Assembly: GCF_017916325.1 (NCBI RefSeq)
Contig: NC_090159.1
Location: forward strand, 353,501-417,500
Length of the DNA stretch: 64,000 nucleotides
Source of the DNA: Leishmania martiniquensis
Lineage: Eukaryota; Euglenozoa; Kinetoplastea; Trypanosomatida; Trypanosomatidae
Reading direction: 5' to 3'
A program made the translations under genes and the position numbers. Below, one piece after another: positions 36,382 through 45,846 of the stretch. The notes under the pieces were generated by a model. The model ran no database searches and was not told where the DNA came from. It saw only the letters and a list, made by a program, of their open reading frames with translations. Every line of letters starts with the position of its first letter. Position 1 is the first letter of the stretch.

Positions 36382-39300
36382 ATGTCGGGCGATCGAGTCA
36401 CCAAGCGACCTCGTGAAGGAAATGTGCCGGGCTGTACGTCACCTTTGCCGTCTGGGACGGGCCCCGCCATGCCCATCCAGGGAAACGCACAGCGCTTCAT
36501 CTCGCAGCTCGAAATGAGCGAAGTCCTCGAGCACGACCGCGATACAACCGAGGTGTTCATGACAGGTGCCGGCGAGTCCGCGCAGTGGGCGTACGGCAGC
36601 GAGTACTACCTTCGCGACGACATCGACGATGACAAGGAGCGCCAATCGCGCTCGCACACCTTGGGTAGCGCCACTGCGGCGGCGGCTGCACAGGAGAGCG
36701 TCAGTGACGCTCCACCCGACAAGGCTCGCAAGATCGTCATCAGCCTAGCCGTGGCTCCTCCATCCTTCTTTACGTCGGGACGCGATTTCGAGACGAGGGC
36801 GCCATCGCATAAACCGGCAGCCGCGGCACGCCAGGGCGGCGACGGCGGTGGAGTCGTGGACGAACGGGGCGAGCCCGCTGCCCCTTGCTTCCTGCACGAG
36901 GCTTTGCGGACGGCGGAAGTCGACATCATCGTGCCGGTCGTCAGCCACGCCTGCAGCCTCGCCGTGAGCGCCTCCAAAGGGAGCCACGCCCTCGCGGACC
37001 TCAAGCGGCAGATGGATCGCGAGCGCTCGAACCGCGACGTCATGTCGACAGCCAAGTCGAGTCTGACGCAGCTCCTGCGAAAGGACACGTACGGTCGCGT
37101 CATTGATGGAGAGGAGAAGGCAGAAGTGGGGATGGAGGTCGACACAGCCCCTGGCCCCGTGCACAGCGGCGGCAGCTTCGTCGCGGATGAAGGCCGCCGC
37201 AGCGATGGTGGCGGTGAAGAGGAGACAAAGTACCTCAAGCGCCAGCTGCGCTTGGAGCAGGAGAGGCTCTCTGAAATGGCACGGCTTAGTGAGACGTTGG
37301 ATGCCTTCACCAGCACCGCCCAAGCCGCCGCCGCCGCCGCGGGAGCGTCGGACTCGCAGTGGAGCAGCGGCCAGGAGAGCCACCGAAAGCGCAAGGAGGA
37401 GCAACTGGCGCGCATCGAGGAGCGCAAGGCACAGATGGTGGTGCTCGCCGACGACGCGGAGGAGGCGGAGCGCCGAGACGCGATGCGTCGCCAGCGCGAG
37501 TCGCTTCCCATCCACCACTGCAAAGAAGAGCTCCTTCGCTACATTGGCGAGAGCGCCGTCACCGTCGTTGTGGGCGAAACCGGCAGCGGGAAGACGACGC
37601 AGCTCGTTCAGTACCTGTACCAGCGTGGCTACGCACGGCACGGTAGGATAATCGGGTGCACACAGCCACGTCGCCTCGCCGCCGTGGGGGTGGCTCGGCG
37701 TGTCAGCGACGAGATGGGCTGCGCGCTCGGTACCACGGTAGGCTACTCGATCCACCTCGACGACACAACCACTGAAAGCACCCACGTGAAATTCATGACG
37801 GACGGCGTGCTGCTTCGCGAGGCCGTCAATGACCCTCCACTCGACAAGTACAGCGTCGTGGTGCTTGACGAGGCCCACGAGCGCTCGATGGACACAGACG
37901 TGTTGATGGGTGTGCTAAAGCTTGCCCTTCGCAGGCGCGGAGACTTGAAGCTTATCGTAACCTCTGCCACAATGGACATCCGAAAGTTCTCTGCCTTCTT
38001 CGGCAACGCCCCATGCTACGAAATTCCGGGTCAGACCTTCCCAGTGAAGATCCACTACAGCCCAATGCCGGTGGTCGACTACGTCGCCGAGGCTGTGTTC
38101 CGCGTGTGTCAGCTCCACCTGCAGATGCCGCTGGAGGGCAAGCAGGACATTCTCGTCTTCATGACAGGGCGGGAAGACGTCTATGGCACCTGCGAGCTGA
38201 TCCGCCGCCGGCTGGCGGAACTCAGCCCACAACATCTCCGCACTCTCCTTATTATGCCGTGCCTCTCAGAAGCGGTCTCGGCGTGGTCCACGGAAATCGG
38301 AGTGCTTGACCCCACACCAGCGGGGATGCGCAAGGCTGTGGTTGCCACAAACGTCGCCGAAACGTCGCTGACGATCGATGGCGTGCGCTACGTCGTGGAC
38401 TGCGGATTCATGAAGACGAGCGTGTATCGGCCGTCCATTGGTATGAATACGCTGCAGCGGTACCCGACCTCGCAGGCACAGGCAGACCAGCGCAAAGGCC
38501 GCGCCGGCCGCACCACCGAAGGGGTGTGCTACCGCCTTTACACAGAGGAGCAGTACGCGGTGGAGATGCTGCCCAACAGCGTGCCAGAGATTCAGCGCAG
38601 CAGTGTGGACAGCGTCGTGCTCCTGCTGAAGAGCATCGGCATCGGCCGCCTCCGCGACTTTGACTTCATGGACGCTCCACCGGCCGCTAATGTGAAGAAC
38701 AGCATGTTTCACTTGTGGGTGCTCGGCTTCCTCGACGACGAAGGCGCCATCACGGAGGAAGGGCAGCAAGCGCTCGGGTTTCCAATGTCACCGGTCTTGG
38801 CTAAGCTGCTTTTGGAGAGTGCCAAGATGGGGTGCGCGCTGGAGATGGCCCGCATGGTGGCCATGATCTCCGCCGACCCAAAGTGCCTCTTCGAGCTTCC
38901 AAAGGGTCGCGAGAAGGTGGCGCAGCAACACCACAGCCGCTTCTACTCAAACGACTCGGACCACCTGACACTGCTGCACGTCTTTACGCAGTACGTGGAC
39001 CATGGTCGGTCTCGGCAGTGGGCGCAGGACCACTTTCTTCACGCCCCCACTCTTGCCAGGGCCAGCGACGTGTTTGCGCAACTGGTGGAGAGGCTGCGCA
39101 AGCTGCACCTGCCCATTCAGTCCTGCGGTCACGCAGGAACGGATAAGCTGCGCTACTGTCTCGCCAAAGCATTTACCCTGCAGGCAGCACAGCGATCAGA
39201 TCGGCGGTGGACGGAATATCGGCCGCTGCTAAATGCGGGCGTCACATGCGCAGTGCACCCAGCCTCCGCGGTGCACGCGCGCAGCGAGATGCCGCCCTAC

Positions 39301-39627
39301 ATCATCTACAACGATCTACTGCTCACAAACAAGGAATACGTGGTGATGGTGACAGCGGTGGAGCCAGAGTGGCTGGTGGAGAGCTCAAGGGGCATCTACG
39401 AAATGCGGCATGGGCCGCCGTCATCATCACCGGCAGCGGCACCGGCGTCTGTGTTAGGGGCAGCAGCTTCTCCGACCTCGCCGCAGCCCTCAGTGGTCCC
39501 CCGCGCTACCCATGAATCGATGCGATTGCAGATATCAGCACCCCCCAATCGCCGCACGAAGGTTGCTGCGGTAGCAAAGACGCCAGCGTTCGGGATGCTG
39601 TCTTCCAAGCGTCGGCCAAACATATGA
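36382..39627 (+). CDS. DEAH-box RNA helicase, PRP16/DHX38-like
   Basis: The 1081-residue protein is a DEAH helicase of the spliceosomal group. Motif I is GETGSGKT (398-405), motif II DEAHERS (from 496), motif III SAT (528-530), and motif VI QRKGRAGR (703-710). After the motor come the winged-helix/ratchet region (NSMFHLWVLGFLDDEG), the HA2 part (SDHLTLLHVFTQY, then WAQDHFLH), and the OB-fold (CAVHPASAVHARS, then YIIYNDLLLTNKEYVV, then VEPEWL). Several of these, and an N-terminal segment SKGSHALADLKRQMDRERSNR, resemble PRP16 more than PRP2, PRP22 or PRP43. PRP16 remodels the spliceosome after the first step. In trypanosomatids it would mainly serve spliced-leader trans-splicing. The N-terminal 370 residues are largely charged and disordered. 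The start at 36382 is the first ATG; the open frame reaches GTG at 36343. Assignment to the DEAH spliceosomal group is firm, and to PRP16 moderate. Confidence 0.85.
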   Translation: MSGDRVTKRPREGNVPGCTSPLPSGTGPAMPIQGNAQRFISQLEMSEVLEHDRDTTEVFMTGAGESAQWAYGSEYYLRDDIDDDKERQSRSHTLGSATAAAAAQESVSDAPPDKARKIVISLAVAPPSFFTSGRDFETRAPSHKPAAAARQGGDGGGVVDERGEPAAPCFLHEALRTAEVDIIVPVVSHACSLAVSASKGSHALADLKRQMDRERSNRDVMSTAKSSLTQLLRKDTYGRVIDGEEKAEVGMEVDTAPGPVHSGGSFVADEGRRSDGGGEEETKYLKRQLRLEQERLSEMARLSETLDAFTSTAQAAAAAAGASDSQWSSGQESHRKRKEEQLARIEERKAQMVVLADDAEEAERRDAMRRQRESLPIHHCKEELLRYIGESAVTVVVGETGSGKTTQLVQYLYQRGYARHGRIIGCTQPRRLAAVGVARRVSDEMGCALGTTVGYSIHLDDTTTESTHVKFMTDGVLLREAVNDPPLDKYSVVVLDEAHERSMDTDVLMGVLKLALRRRGDLKLIVTSATMDIRKFSAFFGNAPCYEIPGQTFPVKIHYSPMPVVDYVAEAVFRVCQLHLQMPLEGKQDILVFMTGREDVYGTCELIRRRLAELSPQHLRTLLIMPCLSEAVSAWSTEIGVLDPTPAGMRKAVVATNVAETSLTIDGVRYVVDCGFMKTSVYRPSIGMNTLQRYPTSQAQADQRKGRAGRTTEGVCYRLYTEEQYAVEMLPNSVPEIQRSSVDSVVLLLKSIGIGRLRDFDFMDAPPAANVKNSMFHLWVLGFLDDEGAITEEGQQALGFPMSPVLAKLLLESAKMGCALEMARMVAMISADPKCLFELPKGREKVAQQHHSRFYSNDSDHLTLLHVFTQYVDHGRSRQWAQDHFLHAPTLARASDVFAQLVERLRKLHLPIQSCGHAGTDKLRYCLAKAFTLQAAQRSDRRWTEYRPLLNAGVTCAVHPASAVHARSEMPPYIIYNDLLLTNKEYVVMVTAVEPEWLVESSRGIYEMRHGPPSSSPAAAPASVLGAAASPTSPQPSVVPRATHESMRLQISAPPNRRTKVAAVAKTPAFGMLSSKRRPNI

Positions 39628-40902
39628 CGGCACCTTCTGTTCTTGGGCGAATCGCTTGTGTGAAGGCCGTGCGGGCGTGTGGCGGGCAAGGCAACGGTCG
39701 CGGCAAACAGTCCCTGCGCGTTCGAGCATGTGTGCCCACGGAAGATGAGGGGCCCCAGTCGTACTCTCCCCCTCCTCCCGACACGTACACACACACACAC
39801 AGACACACACACGCACCACTACCACCACGATCTCGAGGCGCGCTGCCATAGGACGAGTAAGCGCACAGAGACCATGGGTGCATCCCTCTGCGTTCATGCG
39901 CGTGCACGCACATACCGATGGACGCAAGCCGAAGAAGAAGAGGGGAAAGCCAAAGAGGTAGCGGCAGCGTGCACATAAACGTGTTTACCTGCACACCCTT
40001 GCGTGTGCGCATACATGTTCACACGCGGTGTCGTCGCGCCTGTGATGTCTGGCATAAGGACCTAAGAGAGGGGGGCGCATGTCGACATCGACGGGCGTCT
40101 TCATGCGTGGCAAGGCGCATCTCTAATGCGCGAAAAAGAGGCCCCATTTTTCCTTGACGCTCACTCCTCTGTCCGTGCATGTGAATCGCTGCTCCTGCAT
40201 GGCATATATACATATATATATATACGCGCACGCAGTATGCTGTCGACTGAGCGACAGACATCTGCAGTCGGTGGGCGACCGAGGCGAGAAAAAGAACCCC
40301 GGCTGTAGTCGCGTCGTGTGCTGCGAGGGCTTACAGTGCGCAGGCCCGGAAGGGCGTAGGAGAGGGTGAGAGTGCAGTGGTGTCCCAAAGCAAATAGAAG
40401 CACAGGCTCCAGTGATGCAGCGCCCCTGTCCTTGTTCGCGCAGGCGCATGTGCGTGCGCCGCTTCAGCCGCTACCGCTACAGGTCACCACCACTGCCCTT
40501 CTCTTCTTTTCGCCTTCCCGTCTTCGGCCCCTTACCGGGTGTCTCTGCTCACGCTGCTACCCCACCCCCACCCCTCTCCTGCGCGTACTCGTGCAGCGCT
40601 TCTCGCTCGGTCAGATATACACGCACACACGCACGTATGCATAGATGCATGCATGTGTGTGTGTGTGTCACTTATTGGCCTCTCGTTGGAGACTGCTCAT
40701 ACCTGTCCCCTCTCTCCCTCTGTTGCCTTTCGCCCTCGGTCGAGCAACGCGCCCTGTCGCTCGTCCCTCCACGCTCTCTCACACCGCACCGCATCACATC
40801 ACATCACACGCGACGCCCTTCGCCTCTCCGCGGCACGCCTGCGCATATATATTTGGAATCTGGGCGTCTCTTAGAGAGACGCTACTTCCGGTAGCAGCCC
40901 TT
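39628..40902 (+). other. Long spacer with CA, TA and GT repeats
   Basis: It contains a CA repeat (39787-39812), a TA island (40203-40224), a GT run (40654-40668), and a CATCA repeat (about 40790-40808). A pyrimidine tract at about 40704-40738 is followed by AG at 40743-40744. No conserved coding frame is seen before 40903. Confidence 0.55.
40203..40224. repeat. TA-rich dinucleotide island
   Basis: Alternating TA with one CATA interruption. It shares the order TATATACAT, then a pure ATATAT run, then ACG with the island at 11505-11533, in an otherwise GC-rich window. Confidence 0.85.
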
Positions 40903-43900
40903 ATGAACCTCTTTCGTGGTATTCAGCATTACTTCTCCGCGGGTGGTGGTGATCTGAAACAGCTGCTGGACACACGCGTCTACGTGTGGAACATTCAGGC
41001 TGGCAGCACAACGCTGACCGATCGGCATCTGCGCGTCGGCCGCTCGACAACGCGCTCCATCGAGTCCACTTGCAACTTCCTCGACCATGCGGAAGCGAAT
41101 CGCTACATCATCTTCAACTTCTCACCGCTCATGATGGAGCTGGTGGAGGGGTGCCGCTGCGGTCAGGTGCTGGACTTCTCGAAGCAGTCCGTGGAAAACT
41201 ATGGCCTTCTTATGGAGGTGTGCTTTACAATCCGTAAGTGGGTGTACGCCGGCGACACAGACGGTGGGTCACCCGTGGCACCTTCCGCGTCGTCGTCCAC
41301 AGGTGGTGCAGGGGCAGCAAGCCGGCACACGCACGCGCACTGTGCTGTCCTGGCCTTCCTCGAGGAGTCACCAGCAGTGGCGCACCCAAACTACGCAGCA
41401 ATGATGGGGGCCTGTTACCTCATCTTCTCCGGCTTCCCCACCTATACCGGCAGTGGCACCCTTGACTTTGTAGAGAGAGAACTTGGGATCCCGCGCAGTG
41501 TCTACCACGCGCCCTCGCAGGAGAGCTACATCAACTACTTCCAGCTGCTCTTTGAGATCCCGGTGCTGCCGAACCCAAAGCGGCTCACCCTGAGACGGGT
41601 CTCGCTGCACAACTTGAGCTCCCTGTCGGCGAGTACGCTTGGCCTGCAGCTGGACAGAGCAGACGGCCAAGCACCGAGGCTCTTCAGCGATCCCAAAGCC
41701 TGGCGCCGTGGCGACCCCTCGACGCTAGAGGTTTACCTGGACCTGAACGAGAGCGTGCTGGGTGACTTTGTCGTCAACGTGTTTCTGTATGACGTGCAGC
41801 CGATTCAGAGCCACAGCGACGCCGCCCGCGGGAGCGTGATGGCGGGGTCCTCCTCAGCAGGCAGCAGCCTCGTCGGCGGAGCCTTGCTGTCGTCGATGGA
41901 CGGCTTGCAGGCTCTGCCAGCAGCGTCATCCGAGAAGGCCCTTGTCGGCGCGGGAGGCGCTGCATCACCGCCGACAACGCGTTTCATCAGCGGCAGCCCG
42001 AACGCAAAGAAGCTCGTGCACAAAGAGCGGCTGCTGCGCCTCGCCTTCAGCACCATCTTCATTCACCAGGCGACGCATCGTGTGCGGGTGCGGGACATGG
42101 ACTACGCGACGGCGAACGCATTGCCAGAAGACTTCTACGCACAGCTGCACTTCAGCGAGTGCGCTGCAGCTGACACGGATGAGGACTACGTGAAGCAAAT
42201 CACCCAGCGTGTAGAGCAGTCACCGCAGCGCCAGATCATGCTCTCACGGCCTGACCCACGCGACCTGTTCATGACCGCTGGAGCCGCTGGCAGCTACCGC
42301 TCCTCCAGTCGCTACGCTGCAAGGGAGGAAGATGAATGCCACGGAGGGGTGTACTACCGCAGCGACGGGACCAGGCGTGGCGGTGGTGCGAGCGCGGACC
42401 CGCGAGTTCTTCAAGAGCGGTCACTGCCGCTCACTGGAGCAACAAAGCTGTACCTGCCCACCCCTTTGCAGATGGAAAGCGAAGATGAGCGGCGCTTCGA
42501 CAACGAGGACGACGTCGCGGAGACTGAGCCTGCGCTGCTGCGAATGGAGCCACGTCCAGGCACCTCCGCGCGACCTCGCCAGTCCACGCCAGAGCGCATG
42601 TACGGCGGTGGGTATCCAGTCACTTCGACTCAGCCCGCAGGCGTACAAAAAGCGTCGCCAACTCCTTCCTCCTCTGCGGCAGTGCCACCGCCGCCGCCGT
42701 CGCTTCCGCCGCCGCCACCACCACCACAGGTGAGCGGGGTGCCCTCAAAGCTCATGGACCCCTGCCTCATCGCCGAAGGAAACTCGCCCCCACCGCGCCC
42801 TCCACCGCCGCCGCCGCCGCCAACAGGGTTGCCCCCACCTCCGCCCCCGCCAGGTAAACTGCCGCCTCCCTCGGCGCCTCCCTCCAAACTGCCGCCGCCA
42901 CCGCCGCCACCACCTCTGGCGCCCCCTGTAGGTCTCCCCCCTTCCGCGCCTCCGACTGGGGCGCCGCCGCCCCCACCGCTGCCCTCGGGAGCCGGAGCGC
43001 ATGCCCCGCCGCCACCGCCCCCTCCACTCGGCGCCAGCGGGGACGCAGCAGCTGCCGTGAAGCCAAAGCCACCGTACACTGGGCCACGGCTCAAGACGGT
43101 ATTTTGGAAGAAAATATCAAAGCCAAGCGGAATCTGGGCTGCGCCGGACTCCGACGGCGCGCGCCGCGCCGTGATCGACGAGCCCTTCATGCTCGAACTC
43201 TTCAAAGCGAAGGCTATCACGCAGGCGAGCGAGGCCAAGGCAGCGGCGAAGAAATCGGAGGAGGAGCGACGTAGTCAGCCGCGCAGCAACGTGTTCACTG
43301 GCCAACGGCTGCAGAATGTAGGCATCGCCCTGAAGCGGCTGCATGTGCCGGTGGAAGATCTGTGTAAAGCCCTCATCACGTGCGACAGCGCCCTTCTGCC
43401 CGCAGAGCGACGAGAGTTGCTGACGGTGGCGCTACCTACCCCCGAGGATGTGGCGGCGCTCACAGCTGAGAAGACGGCAGGACAGGTGGTTTGGACGGAC
43501 GTGGAGTCGTACCTCTACACAGTGGTGACGGCTGTGAAGGACGTGCGAGAGCGGCTGCAGCTCTGGACGGCTGCCGAGGAGCTGGAGGACGCTGTACAGT
43601 CCATTTCGGGGCTTCTAGACTCCGTCGACGCTGCTGTGTGCGCCATCACGCAGCGCAACGGCCGCTTTGCCCGCATGATGCGCATAGTCCTTGCGCTGGG
43701 GAACTATCTGAACCGAGGGACTCCACACGCCGACGCCGAAGGGTTCCGCCTGGAGAGCCTCAACCAACTCAACTTCGTGAAGAGTTCGGACGGCAAGACG
43801 ACTGTGCTCATGGCGCTTGTCGTATCCCTCATGGATGACGGACAAGGCAGGTGTGAGCGGCGAGAGGGTGCTATGCACGCGCCGGGCGACGACCATGATG

Positions 43901-44499
43901 TTGACGACTCTCGAAGCGTTCTGCGATTTGTTGAAGATGTTAGCTGCGTTCGCGCCGTGGCGGACAGCCCGCTGCAGGACATGGGGCAGCAAGTGTTGCA
44001 GCTCAACTTCACGCTGCAGCGCATGCGGCGCATTGTCGAGGAGGCCAAGGACAGCAAAGGCTGGTATGGCAAGCGTCTCCCATCAGTGAGGGTGGAAGAG
44101 GTGCCGGATGCCTTGCCAGGAATACTCACAGCAGCCGTGGACCGCTTCTTGGCGAAGGTCGGGCAGATCGCCCTGCGGTATCAGCAGCTGCGCGAAGACG
44201 TGTCAGCCATGATGGCCACTTACGGCGAAGACCCTAACGCGGACGAGACACTTATTTGGGGCCACGTGCTACAGTTCAGCAAGGACGTGCAGTCGTGCAT
44301 GAACACGGTGGCTGCAACCCGCCTGACGAAGCGGCGGCTCTTGGGCAAGCCTGAAGAAGCCGAGCAGACGCAAGGCGAGGCCAAAGCGGCTGATACGGCG
44401 CCATCACCGCTGTGTAGCGGCCGGCAGTCCTCAGGGCCGCACGACGGAGTGAGGCGAACCCAGCTGCCGAAGCTCGTCGATGACGACAACGATGAGTAG
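40903..44499 (+). CDS. Formin with PTEN/C2-like N-terminus and FH2 domain
   Basis: The 1198-residue protein nucleates and elongates actin filaments. Residues 1-170 resemble a PTEN-type phosphatase fold (MNLFRGIQHYFS, then RYIIFNFSPL, then MMGACYLIFSGFPTYTG, then SYINYFQLLF). The catalytic loop is not conserved: I find no C-x5-R signature, so it is probably a lipid- or protein-binding module. A C2-like beta domain (from about 225, RLTLRRVSLHNLSS) follows and is interrupted by Ala/Ser insertions. The FH1 region (586-711) is a series of poly-proline runs that would bind profilin-actin. FH2 (about 724-1150) starts with RLKTVFWKKI and contains the family hallmark GNYLNRG (933-939). The C-terminal tail lacks an obvious autoregulatory domain. 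PTEN-C2-FH1-FH2 order is the class II plant formin layout. The frame is open further upstream, but 40903 is the ATG that begins the conserved region. Confidence 0.9.
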   Translation: MNLFRGIQHYFSAGGGDLKQLLDTRVYVWNIQAGSTTLTDRHLRVGRSTTRSIESTCNFLDHAEANRYIIFNFSPLMMELVEGCRCGQVLDFSKQSVENYGLLMEVCFTIRKWVYAGDTDGGSPVAPSASSSTGGAGAASRHTHAHCAVLAFLEESPAVAHPNYAAMMGACYLIFSGFPTYTGSGTLDFVERELGIPRSVYHAPSQESYINYFQLLFEIPVLPNPKRLTLRRVSLHNLSSLSASTLGLQLDRADGQAPRLFSDPKAWRRGDPSTLEVYLDLNESVLGDFVVNVFLYDVQPIQSHSDAARGSVMAGSSSAGSSLVGGALLSSMDGLQALPAASSEKALVGAGGAASPPTTRFISGSPNAKKLVHKERLLRLAFSTIFIHQATHRVRVRDMDYATANALPEDFYAQLHFSECAAADTDEDYVKQITQRVEQSPQRQIMLSRPDPRDLFMTAGAAGSYRSSSRYAAREEDECHGGVYYRSDGTRRGGGASADPRVLQERSLPLTGATKLYLPTPLQMESEDERRFDNEDDVAETEPALLRMEPRPGTSARPRQSTPERMYGGGYPVTSTQPAGVQKASPTPSSSAAVPPPPPSLPPPPPPPQVSGVPSKLMDPCLIAEGNSPPPRPPPPPPPPTGLPPPPPPPGKLPPPSAPPSKLPPPPPPPPLAPPVGLPPSAPPTGAPPPPPLPSGAGAHAPPPPPPPLGASGDAAAAVKPKPPYTGPRLKTVFWKKISKPSGIWAAPDSDGARRAVIDEPFMLELFKAKAITQASEAKAAAKKSEEERRSQPRSNVFTGQRLQNVGIALKRLHVPVEDLCKALITCDSALLPAERRELLTVALPTPEDVAALTAEKTAGQVVWTDVESYLYTVVTAVKDVRERLQLWTAAEELEDAVQSISGLLDSVDAAVCAITQRNGRFARMMRIVLALGNYLNRGTPHADAEGFRLESLNQLNFVKSSDGKTTVLMALVVSLMDDGQGRCERREGAMHAPGDDHDVDDSRSVLRFVEDVSCVRAVADSPLQDMGQQVLQLNFTLQRMRRIVEEAKDSKGWYGKRLPSVRVEEVPDALPGILTAAVDRFLAKVGQIALRYQQLREDVSAMMATYGEDPNADETLIWGHVLQFSKDVQSCMNTVAATRLTKRRLLGKPEEAEQTQGEAKAADTAPSPLCSGRQSSGPHDGVRRTQLPKLVDDDNDE

Positions 44500-45048
44500 C
44501 GGAGGAGGAAAAAAGGGGGTTGTGTGGGGCGTCCGAGGTGGTTTGAGCGCCCGCGCGAAGGCGTCAACGAAAAAATTCGGTTCGACTGGAGCCAACGTCG
44601 GCGAAGAAGCGGGGCAGCGCGCGAGGGGCGGGGCGGAAGAGAAATGGCAAGTGAGAGAGGCGGGCCTCGCTGAGTTGGCATCCCGAGCGGGCGCCCACGC
44701 CTTACTCCCCACGCACAAGCCATTCGTTCTCGACACTGCGTGCAGCGCTTGCGTCTTCACAGACACACACACACAAACTTACATACCACGACCATTGTCG
44801 CCCCACTCCTCAGCTCGTCTCCCTCTCTCCACTGCGAACCTTTGCCACGCCTCCGTCTTGACTGTGCTTCTCCTCCGCTTTGTAAGTGAACCGTTACCCC
44901 ACTGCGGGTGCACCTACGCGTGAGCACCTTTGGCACACGACTCTGCGCACCATCTCAGAAGGTGCGAAGGCGTGCATACAAGCCCACGTGCAGGAAGTAG
45001 GGCGCCATATCAAGGCCTCGGCTCCCTCCATCTTTTTCCACTAGCGTC
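44500..45048 (+). other. Spacer after the formin gene
   Basis: Pyrimidine-rich sequence at about 44800-44882 with AG near 44885-44886 could serve splicing of the next gene. No other gene is seen. Confidence 0.5.
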
Positions 45049-45846
45049 ATGCCACCTCGTGCGGGTCGTAGCCAGAAGAGAGACTCGGTGGGTGTGGCCG
45101 TCAGGAAGCACCTGTGCGCTTCCGCATCAGCAGTGGCCGCCGCCACGAACGGGGAGAGCGCGAGAGCATCCACGACGGCAATGGCTATTGTGGAGGCTGT
45201 CGCCGCTGCTTCGAGCCCCTCACCGTCACGAGTGTCACGGCGTCGGCACGACGTGGTACCGCAGGCAACCCCGGAATGGCAGCAGATGGCATTGAAGGCC
45301 GCTGCCCCCGCAAGGCTGGACAAGCGCCGCGGCGGCAAAGCCGGAGCGAGGCAGGGCGGCAGTACGGTCTCCGCCGTTGCTGCATCTCGGAAGTCCCCGG
45401 CCGTCACCGCGAAGAGTAAGTTGAATGGCCGGCGTACGGGCACCAGAAAGGGAAGGGCCAAGGCTGACGGAGGTGAGGACGAGGCGGCAGCCCTTGCCGA
45501 ATCACCGTCGCAGCGGACGGCGGGCGCGGGGCACTCCAGCTTGGACGTCGAAAGCGATGCGGCCAGCAGCAGCAGCAGCAAGCATGTGAAGCCTCTCCTC
45601 AGCAAGGCCGGGAAAGCGGCAGCGGCGCCAACATCGAAGCGTGGGAAACGCGTTCCAGTCGCCGAGCTGCTGTGCCCGCGCTGCAGGCTGCGCATGGATC
45701 AGTGGCCGTTCTGTGGTCTGTCAGGTGAGGCGCACGTACTTCGGGCACCGCCATCCGTCGCTAAGGAGGAGGAAGAGGAGCAGTCGAAAGAGACAGCGGC
45801 AGCCACAGCACCTTCAGCGATTGGCAAGCAACGAATGCCATCATAG
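45049..45846 (+). CDS. Small basic protein with C2CH-like motif
   Basis: I do not recognise this 265-residue protein. It is strongly basic and Ala/Lys/Arg/Ser-rich for its first 200 residues, with several KR/RR clusters that could act as nuclear signals or bind nucleic acid. The only compact motif is near the C-terminus: C209-P-R-C212-x9-C222-x6-H229, within LCPRCRLRMDQWPFCG. It could bind one zinc ion but matches no standard family spacing. An acidic Glu run follows and then a short Ala-rich end. The ATG at 45049 begins MPPRAGRSQKR. The frame is the longest in the interval, and its Cys/Trp motif suggests selection, so it is probably a real gene. A nucleic-acid or chromatin role is only an inference from charge. 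Confidence 0.6.
   Translation: MPPRAGRSQKRDSVGVAVRKHLCASASAVAAATNGESARASTTAMAIVEAVAAASSPSPSRVSRRRHDVVPQATPEWQQMALKAAAPARLDKRRGGKAGARQGGSTVSAVAASRKSPAVTAKSKLNGRRTGTRKGRAKADGGEDEAAALAESPSQRTAGAGHSSLDVESDAASSSSSKHVKPLLSKAGKAAAAPTSKRGKRVPVAELLCPRCRLRMDQWPFCGLSGEAHVLRAPPSVAKEEEEEQSKETAAATAPSAIGKQRMPS

Noticed and set aside
36745..37878. 377-codon ORF on the minus strand
   Set aside because: It lies entirely opposite the N-terminal half and motor start of the DEAH helicase; long antisense ORFs are expected in GC-rich genes with biased third codon positions, and its translation shows no domain.
42630..43238. Gly-rich minus-strand ORF opposite the formin FH1 region
   Set aside because: Poly-Gly is the direct antisense reading of poly-Pro codons in FH1; it is not an independent gene.
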